Below, piece by piece: positions 9,836 through 20,105 of a stretch of DNA of 64,000 bases; positions within the stretch are counted from its first letter, which is position 1; the number at the start of each line of letters is the position of its first letter. A model generated the notes under the pieces. That model was not told the origin of the DNA. It saw only the letters and a list, made by a program, of their open reading frames with translations, and did not search any database. Source of the DNA: Persicaria tinctoria (lineage: Eukaryota; Streptophyta; Magnoliopsida; Caryophyllales; Polygonaceae); assembly GCA_037127255.1 (NCBI GenBank), contig JBANSL010000004.1, positions 23,009,967 through 23,073,966 on the forward strand, written 5' to 3'. The position numbers and the translations under genes were made by a program.

Positions 9836-10634
9836 TGTCATTAATTTATATTTATGTTGATTGCTGGTGAGATTACGATGTAGGCCTCGAAATGGAGTGA
9901 AAAAGTTTCAATAAAAAAAATGGAAATGTTGTTGCGTGGAATATAACATAGTTAATTCTTTTCGACCCATGAAACAAGTTAGCCACTGGGGTGGCCCTCT
10001 AAGATTACACAACACATCTTATTGTGTGAACTCAAGAATGAAGGTTTGGAATCAACCTAGAACTCAAAACAACTTTAGAAACGAGATAGAGAAGAAGACA
10101 ATGGAGAAATGCTTGAATGAAAAACATGGGATAACATACTCCACAATCCCACATAATCCGACCAAATCAAATCAGTCAATGAAAACAATAAGGAGGGAGA
10201 AAATTTGAAAGCGTTGAAAACTTTAAAAAATGGTAAGTTTCAAAACAGTTATCGACAACTCTATCATGACTTAAGCAAGATCAAATATAATCTTATATAA
10301 AATGCACGAGCGGAAAAAAAAGGTTCGACAAAAAACACGGACAAACAACGACGGTGGCAGTGCCTCCATGTGGGTCTTTTATCCCATTTCTCAATAATCC
10401 CAAGTAGAGCCGGCAACTGGGCTAGTCGGGTTGGGTTCAAGTCGGGCTCGTTCAAGTTGGGTCACTAATGGATCAGGTCAACTCGGTAAAATTTATTTTC
10501 GGTCATTGATTGGTTCGGGTTCAGTCAAAATGAATTTTAGATTAGTCGGGTTTTGGGTTGAATCAGGTCATGCTCATTCGGGTTTTAGGTCAAAGCAGGT
10601 CAACATCGTTCGAGTTTTGTCTCAAACATGATCC
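9836..10634. repeat. tandem duplication, copy 2, right part
   Basis: Resumes the 0.94-kb unit after the MULE's right target duplication (9827-9835) and closely follows copy 1 from about 4977 to 5765. It stops at GATCCCA (about 10634), where truncated copia DNA begins. The last ~25 bp of the unit are missing. Confidence 0.85.
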
Positions 10635-11647
10635 CATGGTCAGTAGTACCCTTCAAATACCTAAGAATCCACTTGCATGCATTCCAATGTTCCCTCCCAG
10701 GATTAGACATGTACTTACTAACTTGGCTAACAACTTGGGCCATATCAGGTCTTGTGCACACCATAACATACATCAAACAACCAACTGCACTAGCATAAGG
10801 AACTTTCAACAAATCTCTGATTTCTTCATCAGACTTCGGACACTGAGTGGAAGAGAGTTTGAAGTGATTCGCCAAAGGGGTGCTAACAAGTTTTCATTTT
10901 TCCATGTCAAATCTGTCAAGCACTTTCTCGATATAATTCCGTTGAGATAGCCACAATGTCCCAGAACTTCTATCTCTATGAATTTCCATACCAAGAATGT
11001 TCTTTGTTGCGCCAAGATCCTTCATATCAAACTCCTTTCCCAGCAAAGTTTTCAGCTCAACAATATCATCAATGTTCTTCTCATCAATGAGCATATCATC
11101 AACATATAACAGCGAAAGCATAGGGGAGCCATCATCAAGATATTCCACATAAATGCATCAATCATACTTACATCTCTAGTAGCCAATTCGAAGCATATAA
11201 GAGTCAAACTTTTTGTACCATTGCCTAGTTAGGAGCCTGCTTCAACCCATAAAATGACTTTCTTAAACTGCACACAAGCTGCTCCTTTCCAGTTTCAATA
11301 AAACTCTCTGGTTGCTCCATGTAAATTTCTTCCTCCAAATCACCATGAAGGAAAGCCATGTTCACATCCATTTGCTCAAGATGTAAATCCCAACTAGGTA
11401 CCAGTGCCAACACCAATCTGATAGAAGTGTGTCGGACCACGGGGGAAAACATTTCATCATAATAAGTACCCTTCTTATGTGAGTAGCCCTTTGCTACTAA
11501 GCATGCCTTGAACCTCACCCCTTCTATGTGTGAGTCACCTTGTTTCTTCTTGAACACCCATTTGCACCCTATAGCCTTCTTCCCTAACAGAAGACTAACT
11601 AACTTCCATGTATGATTCCTATTGAGAGACTCCATCTCTTCTACCAT
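10635..11647 (-). pseudogene. copia G reverse transcriptase and start of RNase H
   Basis: The first fragment (11647-11225) has the copia RT N-terminus: [28 protein letters not shown] (ACLVAKGYSHKKG), QMDVNMAFLHGDLEEEIYME and LRKSFYGLKQAP. The catalytic YVDD box follows in LLYVDDMLID (near 11100) in a second fragment, after a stop or frameshift close to 11220. The tail has the connection region (YASAVGCLMYVMVCTRPDMA) and the NACKWILRYLKGTTDHG segment that precedes RNase H. The reading frame is then lost into the adjoining repeat. It would normally copy the element's RNA to cDNA in cytoplasmic particles; this copy is broken. Confidence 0.88.
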
Positions 11648-11656
11648 AGCACCTAC

Positions 11657-13244
11657 TCATCCTTCTTTCTCCTGACTTTGAATAGCCTCTTGTAAGTTAG
11701 ATTGATCATGTGTGCCAATAACAAGAGCATAGTTAACCATCTCATCAAAACCAAATCTGAGTGGAGGTCGTGTCACGCGCTTAGGTCTTCCAGGAACAAA
11801 ACTCTCCACCTGTTGTTGTTGTTGTTGTTGTTGTTGCTCACTTCCTTCTGATATAGGAGCATTAATATCAATCTCTTCACAAAGCTCCACCTCCACCGTT
11901 TTAGGATCAGTCTTTGTAACCACATACCTCTCAACTTTTTTGGCCTGTTGAAGCATATACTGCTCATCAAATACAACATCTCGACAGATCACTCGTTTCT
12001 TAGCAACAGGGTCCCAAAACTTGAAACCCTTTACACCTTTCTCATAACCTAAGAAAATGCACTTAATAGACTTTGCATCCAATTTCGTTCTCTCGTCACT
12101 TGGAATCAGCGCATATGCAGGAGTACCGAAGATCTTTAGATTTGACAAATCTAAATCTGAACCAGTCCATACCTCCTGAGAGACCTTCCAGTCTAAAGAA
12201 ATCCATGGTGATCTAATGATCAGATAGACCGCCATGCTCACTGCTTCTGCCCAAAAGCTCTTTGCAAGCCCTACTTGCAACCTTATGCAACAAGCCTTCT
12301 CTCTAATTGAACAACCCATCCTCTCTGAAACACCATTCTGTTGTGGTGTCTTTCGGATTGTAAAGTGCCTCTGAATGCCATGCTCTTCACAAAACTGCTG
12401 AAAATTTGTGTCAGTGTATTATGTGCCATTATCCGATCTCAAATACTTCACCTTCCTCCTTGTTTGGTTACCTACCTCTGCCTTCCACATTTTGAACTTG
12501 CTGAAGACCTCAGATTTGTGTTTCATGAAAAACACCCAGACTTTTCTCGAATAGTCATCAATAAAGGTGACAAAGTACCTGGATTCTCCTAAAGACTCTA
12601 CTTGAGTTGGCCCTCACACATCAGAATGTACGTAGTCAAGCAGGCCACTTGTATTGTGTTTGCCTGTCTTGAATGATACTTTGGACTGTTTTTCCCATTA
12701 CGCAGAACTTGCAGAAATACATCTTACAACTCTTTTCACCGGCTAGGAGACCTTGCTTGTGAAGCTCAGTTATGCCGTGCTCGCCGATGTGGTCAAGGCA
12801 CATGTGCCACAAATTTGTGCTATCAGACTCAGACTCTATAATTGCAGCTCAACCCACAATTGTACTTCGTAACTAGAGATAGATATTTCTAGAGGTACGT
12901 CTCTCCCTCATTACTGTCATGGCTCCTTCGCTAACCTTTAGACCGTCATCGACTGTCTTGTAACGGAACCCATTTGTAGGTAATGTACCTAAGGAAATCA
13001 GATTCTTCTTGAGATCTGGAACATAACGTACATTAGTCAATGTTCGAACTACACCGTCATGCATCATGAGTTTGATCTGCTCGATTCCTACAACATTACA
13101 TGGCTTGTCTTCTCCCAATTGAACAAAACCAAAACTTCCTGACTTGTACACCTCGAACCAGCCTTTGTTCGAAGTCATGTGGAATGAACAACCAGAATCC
13201 AAGATCCATAAATCTGAACTTCTTCCTGACGTTACTAAAAGCAT
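11657..13244 (-). pseudogene. copia G protease and integrase
   Basis: From 13244 the minus strand gives an aspartic protease (WILDSGCSFHM, active-site D-S-G) and the VRYVPDLKKNLISLG segment. It continues into the GAG-pre-integrase and integrase core through several stops (12600-12870), and the FIDDYSRKVWVFF-type core is readable in fragments. An open frame at 12319-11657 covers the end of the integrase core (GLAKSFWAEAVSMAVYLI) and the conserved IFGTPAYALIPSDERTKLDA and KCIFLGYEKGVKGFK region. A (CAA)n-type run encoding about ten Gln lies near 11812-11841. Integrase would insert the cDNA into chromosomes. The stops make this copy inactive. Confidence 0.87.
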
Positions 13245-13334
13245 ATATGAGTCTGTACTGTCTAAATCTTCTTTCTAAGCTACGTTTTCTGATTACGAAG
13301 ACGAATCATCCGTCTTTCCCTCATACTTTCTTAC

Positions 13335-14073
13335 TCGACAATTACGCTTAAAGTGACCTGCTTCCTAGCACAAGTAACAAGTAACTGCCTTTTTCCCTCT
13401 AGACTTTGATCTGGACGATCTGTCACCCCCATCTTGCTTCTCTTTCTTCCTCCCTCTTCCCTAATTGCCTTTGACATACAACCCTTCGCTTTGGGAACCT
13501 TTGCTGTTAGAATTTTGACGTCGCTCATGATGAGCAAGCAACGTCGTATTCACCGTATCTAGGGATATCGTCTCCTTCCCTGCTGTCAGGGCCGTCACCA
13601 ATTTCTCAAACGAAGAAGGTAGAGAACATAACAAGATCATGGCTTTGTCTTCATCCTCAAGCTTTACATCTAGTTGTGCCAAATCTCCGATAACTTGGTT
13701 AAAAGTGTTGATGTGCTTTACCAAGTCGGAGCCTTCTGTCATCTTCAAACCGTACAATCTTTGCTTTAGATACAACTTACTGGACAAAGATTTTGACATA
13801 TACCTGTTCTCCAATTTCACCCAAATCTCCCGCGAGCATTTGAGATCAATTACATGGTATATCACTTCGTCCACTAGACAGAGTCGAATAATCGACGCCG
13901 CCTTTTCCTGCATCTCTTCCCAGTCTTCATCTTTCACCCCCTCGGGCTTTATCTCCTTCAACGCCTTTAACATTCCCTGCTGAGTCAGTAGGTCCTTCAC
14001 CCGTCATTGCCAAAGACCAAAATTTCTAGTATCGTCAAAACACAAAAACCTTGAATTTCGCATCGGATGTCAT
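13335..14073 (-). pseudogene. copia G gag with zinc knuckle
   Basis: An ATG at 14073 starts MTSDAKFKVF, the usual copia gag opening. A one-base frameshift near 14040 moves the rest into the frame open at 14000-13461, which is the UBN2/gag-polypeptide domain: CSREIWVKLENRYMSKSL, LKQRLYGLKMTEG and LLCSLPSSFEKLVTAL. After a stop at 13461 the C-terminal knuckle is visible as CYLC-stop-EAGHFKRNC near 13375-13335, which is CX2CX4HX4C interrupted by a TAG. The protein would form the virus-like particle and bind element RNA. At least three disabling changes are visible. Confidence 0.85.
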
Positions 14074-14084
14074 CGTCTAACCTC

Positions 14085-14096
14085 GCTCTGATACCA
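14085..14096 (-). other. copia G primer-binding site (tRNA-iMet)
   Basis: The minus strand reads TGGTATCAGAGC, complementary to the 3' end of plant initiator tRNA-Met, two bases inside the LTR end. It primes minus-strand cDNA synthesis. Confidence 0.9.
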
Positions 14097-14098
14097 AT

Positions 14099-14490
14099 TG
14101 TTGTGAATTTCCCCGAGTGAATACCGTTAGAGAGAAGGATGTTGAACAATAGGACACAAAGGATTTCCGTGTTCTAGTAAGAACGTGCAGAACACCCTAC
14201 AGAGAAAAACCTCTCTACAGCTAGGGTTTCTTATTATTGTGATGCTTTGATGGATACTTAATTCCAACCCTACATGCCTCTATTTATAATAGAGAACCTC
14301 CTATAGATAACCCTATAGATAAACCTAGATATAGATAAACCTATTCTATCTAGATAAACCTAGATATAGATAAACTATCTTATCTAAAATCTACTGTAGA
14401 TAAACCATCCACAATAACCCTTCTATAGAAAAATACCTTCTATAGATAAACTTCCTAAAGATAGATCTAGATAATTAATTGTCTCAAACA
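14099..14490 (-). repeat. copia G 5' LTR
   Basis: Bounded by TGTT...AACA: on the minus strand it starts TGTTTGAGAC and ends TTCACAACA next to the primer site. It contains a cluster of TAGATAAACCTA-like short repeats (14290-14460) and a TATA-like TATTTATA near 14281. No matching 3' LTR is in the window. Confidence 0.85.
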
Positions 14491-14764
14491 ACATATATAT
14501 AAAATCCATTTTCGATACCCTAATGTTTCAAGATGGGCCGAACTAGTAAGCAATTAAATTAGCCATTATCATCGATGCTTTAACTCACCGAAATGGGTTC
14601 CGATATAATTTCACGTCAAAAATAACTAATTGCCATTCGTGACACAAAAAATACTTCTTACAACGTTGAAATTGTTTGTTTTGACACTTTATAGCTAATT
14701 TATAAATGATAAATAATTTGTAACTAATTTATAAATTATTTTATTTAAAAAATTCGTTATTTTA
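14491..14764. other. AT-rich spacer between the two copia elements
   Basis: No gene or known element is recognised. Its last five bases, TTTTA (14760-14764), are the left target duplication of element E. Confidence 0.7.
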
Positions 14765-14966
14765 TGTTAGCTGGTTGCTATAGGCTTTTAATATCAAATA
14801 CATTAATTAGGTTTTACAGTTGTGTAAAGCACTTTACTTTTCTGCTGGATTTATTCTTTATATCTTCCTAGTTTGTCGTCTCTTTATATTATGTAACTTC
14901 GTCAAGAATAGATAGATCTGATTTTTCTCTTCTTCATCTCTATTTTTTCTCTCTCATTTTCTAACA
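14765..14966 (+). repeat. copia E 5' LTR
   Basis: About 202 bp, starting TGTTAGCTGGTTGCTA and ending TCTAACA. It aligns along its length with the right LTR at 62926. It contains TCTTTATATTATG, a likely TATA region, near 14880-14893. Confidence 0.9.
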
Positions 14967-14978
14967 TGATATCAGAGC
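14967..14978 (+). other. copia E primer-binding site
   Basis: TGATATCAGAGC directly after the LTR, one base different from the canonical initiator-Met complement TGGTATCAGAGC. Confidence 0.85.
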
Positions 14979-15020
14979 TTAAGGTGTTCTCCTAAGCTTA
15001 TTTTTCTGATTTACTTCAGC

Positions 15021-15285
15021 CTTCATTGCTAAAACATTCTCCTCAAATATACAGAAATGGTTATGTTCCACCCACCCACCTTTTTCAGCCTTCATTGATG
15101 AAACATTCGGGTTTCTCAAGCCTTCATTGCTGATAACCTTTTCATGTTTTCTCAGCCTTCATTGTTGGAAGATTTCTTCTAGTTTTAGCATTCATTGCTC
15201 AAATTACTCTCTTGTCATTCTCAACCTTCATTGCCAAAGAAATTTAACCTTCATTCTCAACCTTCATTGCCAATTCCTCACAACG
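15021..15285 (+). repeat. minisatellite in the copia E leader
   Basis: The phrase CAGCCTTCATTGCT (or CAACCTTCATTGCC) recurs about eight times at roughly 30-50 bp spacing, interleaved with AACATTCTC/TTTTCTCA. It occupies the position where gag would be expected. Confidence 0.75.
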
Positions 15286-15316
15286 ATTTCGAACTTACCG
15301 GTCAAAGCCAAAAAAC

Positions 15317-15429
15317 ATGAGAGTCTGTACGGCTAATGGGTCTTTTACTCCTATTGTTGGCCAAGGAACCATACGTCTCTTAACTACACTTGTCCTTAAA
15401 AATGTGCTTTATGTCCCTGAATTGTCTAT
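15317..15429 (+). pseudogene. copia E protease/GAG-pre-integrase fragment
   Basis: The frame MRVCTANGSFTPIVGQGTIR...VLKNVLYVPELSI is the stretch after the copia protease active site, where ANG-x-GTI and VLYVPxLS are characteristic. It is cut at TCTAT (15425-15429) by solo LTR H. The sequence resumes after the LTR in the same frame at 17500. gag and the DTG/DSG part of protease are not present upstream. Confidence 0.8.
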
Positions 15430-17494
15430 AGTTGTGAGGAGGAAATCGAGTATGAAATATAACAAAATAGATCAAACCAGATTTAGGCCCACGCAAATAA
15501 TTACAAGACTCCTCCAATGCAGTAAGAGAAAGTCAGGATCGAATCCACGAGGAAGCGTGTCAGCGTATCCTAGACATCTATAAATCTCACAGAAAAGCAA
15601 ACAGAAGACAGAAACAAAGAAACAAAGAAGGAAGGACAAACGAAGACAAGAAATAACAAACAAAAGCAAAGACAGACGTACTCGATCTCGACTACAGCAA
15701 CTCCAGATCGACAAACAACAGTAAAAGACAGAAACTTCAAATCGACGACAGAAAGCAGGAACTCAACTCGATACAGACAAGACCCTACTCAAGATTGACT
15801 AAGGCTGTACTCGATCTCGCCCAGCTCATCCTCTAGATCGACAGAAACTCAGAAAGTTGTAGATTGCAAATTTGAACACAAAATTCAGATTTTCGACAGA
15901 AATAAACTCAATATATCAAAGAACTTCCAAAGCCAGAGTATCAACACCGCAATAATAACCATGCAAAGTAACATATAAAGGCATAAAAGATCATGCTTTC
16001 CATCAAAATAACTTTCGTTACTAACAAATAGGCATATAGAGGCTTTCGCATAAACCCTAATTATTACTAACCCTTTTCACATAATTAACCCAAGTTGTAT
16101 TAAGATCACTTTCGCTTCAATAATACAAACAATGATCACCTTCAACTCTCGCAAAAGAATCATGCTCATAGGGATAGAAGAAGAATCGCATAACAAGATT
16201 GTACCTTTACCGCATCACCTCACATGGCCACCGTCGGGCTCACCCCAGCCCCAGAAGTGGGTGGACTACTCACTCTTCATCATCAAGAAAGATATTAAAT
16301 AACAAAAGAAACTAACTTGCATTGATTAAATAAAGAAAGCTTACAACCAACAAGACAAATCCGCTTTCGCCTTTCCACCTTGCTTGCCACAAACTCTCTC
16401 TCTCTCTACTCATACTTACTTGAATGTAATTGAATGTGTGATTGAATGAATGAAAAACTAGCCCCTAAGGCTTTATTTATAGCCTTCTATTCCTTGCTAA
16501 TCAAGGATAGAAATATCTATCTTTATCTAAATCTACATCTAAAGGCCTAAAAGATAAATAAAAGAAATTTAGGAATTAAATCAAAAAAGGGAAATTCTAT
16601 CTAAAGAGCAAAATCTTCCATGTGTTGATAGGTGTGGATAGATGTTGATAGATCTCAGATATCTCAGACTCCTTCGGCCCCAAGGAAAGCCAAACCGCGT
16701 CGGACAGCAAACCGCGTAACGCGGCTTCGGACACGGCGCTCGTCGATCTCGACTAGGGCTAGTCGATCTCGAGTAGGACTGGCGTTGACTTGGGCTGGCT
16801 GGCTTGGTCGGGTAGCTCTGCTCGACAAGGCTCGGACTGGTGCTCCTTGGCTCCTCGATCTCGACTAGCTGTACTCGAGATCGAGTAGAGTTGGCTTGGC
16901 TTCTCCGTCCTTGGCTTCTCGGCTTGTCTCAACTTGTCGACTCCGGACATGGTGTCTAGGCGTGGTCGATCTCGACAAGAGTTACTCGAGATCGAGTTGG
17001 GTTCCGGGATCGAGTTGTCTCTGACTCAGTGTCCTCGATCAGCTTTGCTCGACCAGGTGTGCTCGGACAGCCTTTGTCGAGATCGAGTAAGTGTACTCGA
17101 GATCGAGTAAAGTTCTCTCAGCTTTCTGCTCTGTTCTTGAAACGCACTTTTCCGACTCCTCGTTCGTCGGATTGACGCATATGACCATGCGTTGGAAAGC
17201 TCTTTCCGAGGGATACAACTCTTATGAAGACATCAAAGCCTGATTCAGAACGAAGAATGGTGAAAAATGACGTTTTCTCCAGCTACACCATTCTTAGCTT
17301 CTCCATGAGTTTCCTTTAAGCTCCAAAGTGCGTCCGATTTCTGCGAAATATAACCAAAACTTGTGTAGATCTCCATATATTGCAAATAAGTGTAAACTAC
17401 ACAGATTTTGTATTATTCTAACCCAAATGCATGCAATGTATGCAGAAGACGATATAAAAGTTACTGTAAAACATGACAGATTCAGCTCACAACA
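15430..17494 (-). repeat. solo LTR 'H' of the B family
   Basis: On the minus strand it starts TGTTGTGAGCTGAATCTG, as the LTRs of element B do. It follows them through a TATAAATA box (plus-strand TATTTATA at 16474-16481), the direct-repeat-rich TCGA region (16720-17110) and a CATGTGAGGTGATGCGGTAA segment (near 16205-16226). It is ~2065 bp, against 2048 for B's 5' LTR, and is flanked by TCTAT on both sides (15425-15429 and 17495-17499), so it is a solo LTR left by LTR-LTR recombination. The outer base of the end at 15430 is A instead of the expected T, a point change. Confidence 0.9.
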
Positions 17495-17499
17495 TCTAT

Positions 17500-18714
17500 A
17501 AATCCCATCTCCACTCAAGAGCTTACAGAAGACCTTAATTGTTATGTTATTTTCACACCCTCTTGTTGTATTTTTTAGGACCAAGATTCAGGAAAGAGGA
17601 TTGTGATTGCTAAAGTGAAGAATGGTCTTTTTCCCCTTGAATTACCTCAGGTCAGTCCCCACATCAAAGCTTTGTCCACGACCACAAATGTTGATTCCAT
17701 TTGGCTTTACCATCATCACCTTGTCCATCCTTCTTTTGATATGTTAAAACATTTGTATCCAAATATGTTCCAAGGAATTGATGTTTCGTAACTTCATTGC
17801 GAAGTATGTGAGTTAGCCAAGCATATTCGTGTCTCATTTCCCATAAGTGATAAGAGGAGTGTTTCTCCTTTTCAACTTATTCATAGTGTCATTTTGGAGA
17901 CCATCTCCTCTATTCGGTGTCTCAGGTGCCTGCTGGTTTGTTACGCTTATTGATGATTGTACTCGTACAATGTGGGTATTCCTCCTCAAAAACAAGTCTG
18001 ATGTCATCTATATTATTCCCACCTTCCACACCATGGTTCAAAACCAATTTGGCACCAAAATCCAAAGGATTCGAACTGATAATGCTAAGGACTATTTTAA
18101 TCAGACCTTGACATATTTCTTCCAATCCCAAGGTATTATCCATTAATCCTCTTGTGTTTATACACCTTAACAAAATGGACTTGCCGAGAGGAAAAATGGA
18201 CACATTCTAGAGGTAACCAGTGCCCTTCTTTTTACCAGTAGTGTTCCTGAATTTTATTAGGGTGAGGCTGTCCTCACCGCATGCAGCTCGTCTCATTAAT
18301 AGGTTTTCTTATAAGGTTATTCAATGTAAAAGCCCTCTTGAGTGTCTTTGACAATTCTATCCCAACTTGAGAGCATTATCCGATCTTAAACTAAATTTTT
18401 TTTGGTGCACTACATATGTCCATGTTCGCAATTCTCAAAGAGGGAAGTTAGACCCAAAGGCTATCAAATGCATCTTCCTTGGCCATTCTGCGACTCAAAA
18501 GGTATACAATTGCAATAACCCTATTGCTAAAAAGATGTACATCTCGATTGATGTAACATTTTCAGAAAAGTCACCATTTTATTTCGAAACCAAACCTTTA
18601 GATGAAGAGCAACTACCCTTTGTTCCAGAAAAGACTTTCGGATCTCGAAATTTCTCCAAATAAACTTTCCCCTACTCCTCTACTTGAACCTAGTGCACCT
18701 TATCCAAGCTATCC
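17500..18714 (+). pseudogene. copia E GAG-pre-integrase and integrase
   Basis: After the solo LTR the copia frame resumes (LTEDLNCYVIF, then a stop, then DSGKRIV) and passes the GAG-pre-integrase region with its zinc-binding histidines (WLYHHHLVHPSFDMLKHLYP). The integrase core follows with FVTLIDDCTRTMWVFLLKNK and IRTDNAKDYFN, which carry the first two acidic residues of the DDE triad. The post-core segment has LDPKAIKCIFLGHSATQKVY. Frameshifts and stops occur near 17790, 18145 and 18350. The fragment ends in a Pro/Ser-rich linker at the LINE insertion site. The final 16 bases (18699-18714) are duplicated on the other side of the LINE. Confidence 0.88.
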
Positions 18715-18730
18715 CTTTGAAGCCAACCCT

Positions 18731-18753
18731 CCCCCCCCCCCCCCCCCCCCCCC
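18731..18753. repeat. 23-nt homopolymer C tract (G on the LINE strand)
   Basis: An uninterrupted run of 23 C lies between the LINE 3' body and its left target duplication, where poly(A), seen as T on this strand, would be expected. Confidence 0.9.
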
Positions 18754-19190
18754 GGCACTAAGTTCGGGTGAAGGGAGGTTTATGTAAATATTAATGAAAG
18801 AATGGGGGGATCCAAAGGATCATACACCAAGAGCTTGAGCCACGTTTTGAGCTAGGACGAAGCCTAATTCAACAAGGGTTCAAAGCTAAAATAAAATATC
18901 GAATGTATATCCCAAACAAGACACATCTTGAATGAGCACACACAAAATGCTAAGAAAACAAGAAATGGGAGCGGTTAGGGTATGCAAACCTCACACACCT
19001 CCAAAATACACCCAAAAGACCTTGCCTCCGGGCCACGCAGGTACCTATAGGGACACAAGACAAAAACCAACCAAGCGGAGATGGTTCCCGAGTGCACGGA
19101 TGCACTAGAGGCACGCAGGCCCTAGGACACCATCCAAAGGTCTCAACAAACCAACCAAGCAACCAAGCGAGCTTAAACGTGAACCAAGGG

Positions 19191-20105
19191 TTAGATCTTC
19201 TCAACATCATCAAGGGTAAAAGTGGCGTAAAGGAGATGGAAAACATGGGTTGCTATGAGTCTAGCCACCACGTCCTCGAAGATATGGTTGTCATCATACA
19301 TCTTTGCATTTCTCGCATGCCAAATGAAATAGATGGCAGCGGAAAAGGCAAAGGTTTTGGCCTTAGCTTCCCATCCTTTCTTCCTTATGTATCTTCGGAG
19401 CCACATAAGACCACGAGCCACACTATCAACACCTTCCGGAATCAAGAACTGTTCTCTCGTTCTCCTCCAAATACCCTTAGTATAAGGGCATTCAAAGAAG
19501 AGGTGGTCATGGGTCTCCAAGATGTCTTCTTCACAAAACCTACACCCATGGTTAATATCAAGAAAGAAAAGTTTATCTAAGGTAGGGAGCTTACCCAAGG
19601 TAGCAAGCCAAAGGATGAAGCTATGCTTCAGGGTGTTTCCTTCCGCCCACACCTCCTTATACCAATGGACTTTGGTCTCTTTGTCTCGAAATTCTTCATA
19701 GGCTCTCTTGACTTTGAATCTCTCTCCATCACACCATTCAACAAGCAAGTTATTAAGGTTAGAATTCAAAACCAACATTTTGTTCTTTACCTCAACAATT
19801 GCTTTGATGAGCGGTGAGTCTCGCCGATGGGCTTCCCAAGTCTCCACATCCATCACTCCAAGGTACCGGTGGTGCACCCACCGAACCCAAAGGCTTTTCT
19901 TCTTCTCCTTGATCCTCCACAAGTGCTTGCACATAAAGGCATCATTCCAAGGCCGAATATCAATCAGCGCTAGTCCACCTTCATGTTTAGGCTTGCACAC
20001 TTTGCTCCATTTCACTCTCGGTGATTTCCAAAGGAATGAGCGGCACAAGCTTATGAGAGCTTGCATAATAGACTCCGGAACTGGAAGTAACGAGAGCCAA
20101 AACCC
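19191..20105 (-). pseudogene. LINE F ORF2 C-terminal region (zf-RVT / RNase-H-like tail)
   Basis: This frame continues ORF2 after an interruption near 20100. It has SLCRSFLWKSPRVKWSKVCK and the GGLALIDIRPWNDAFMCKHL motif that follow the RT thumb in plant L1 elements. The zf-RVT domain then reads WAEGNTLKHSFILWLATLGK...C-RFC-EEDILETHDHLFFECPY, with the conserved C-x2-C...H-x3-H-x4-C-type residues. The tail ends with IWHARNAKMYDD. Its role in L1 is RNA binding and integration support. It stops at 19191, about 480 bp before the 3' end of the element. Confidence 0.85.

Larger units (their letters stand above)
10635..14490 (-). mobile_element. Ty1/copia element 'G' (Tork/TNT1-like), 3'-truncated
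   Basis: On the minus strand the order is LTR (14490-14099), tRNA-iMet primer site, gag with zinc knuckle, protease, integrase and RT, ending in early RNase H. This is the copia order with integrase before RT. The element stops at the tandem repeat near 10635, without the rest of RNase H or a 3' LTR, so no target duplication can be read. Several in-frame stops and frameshifts mark it as dead. The protease region (LDSGCSFHMT, LGEDKPCNVVGI) and the gag resemble the TNT1/Tork lineage. Confidence 0.9.

Noticed and set aside
10558..10950. Plus-strand frame across the repeat/copia junction
   Set aside because: It is antisense to copia RT/RNase H and spans a junction of unrelated sequences.
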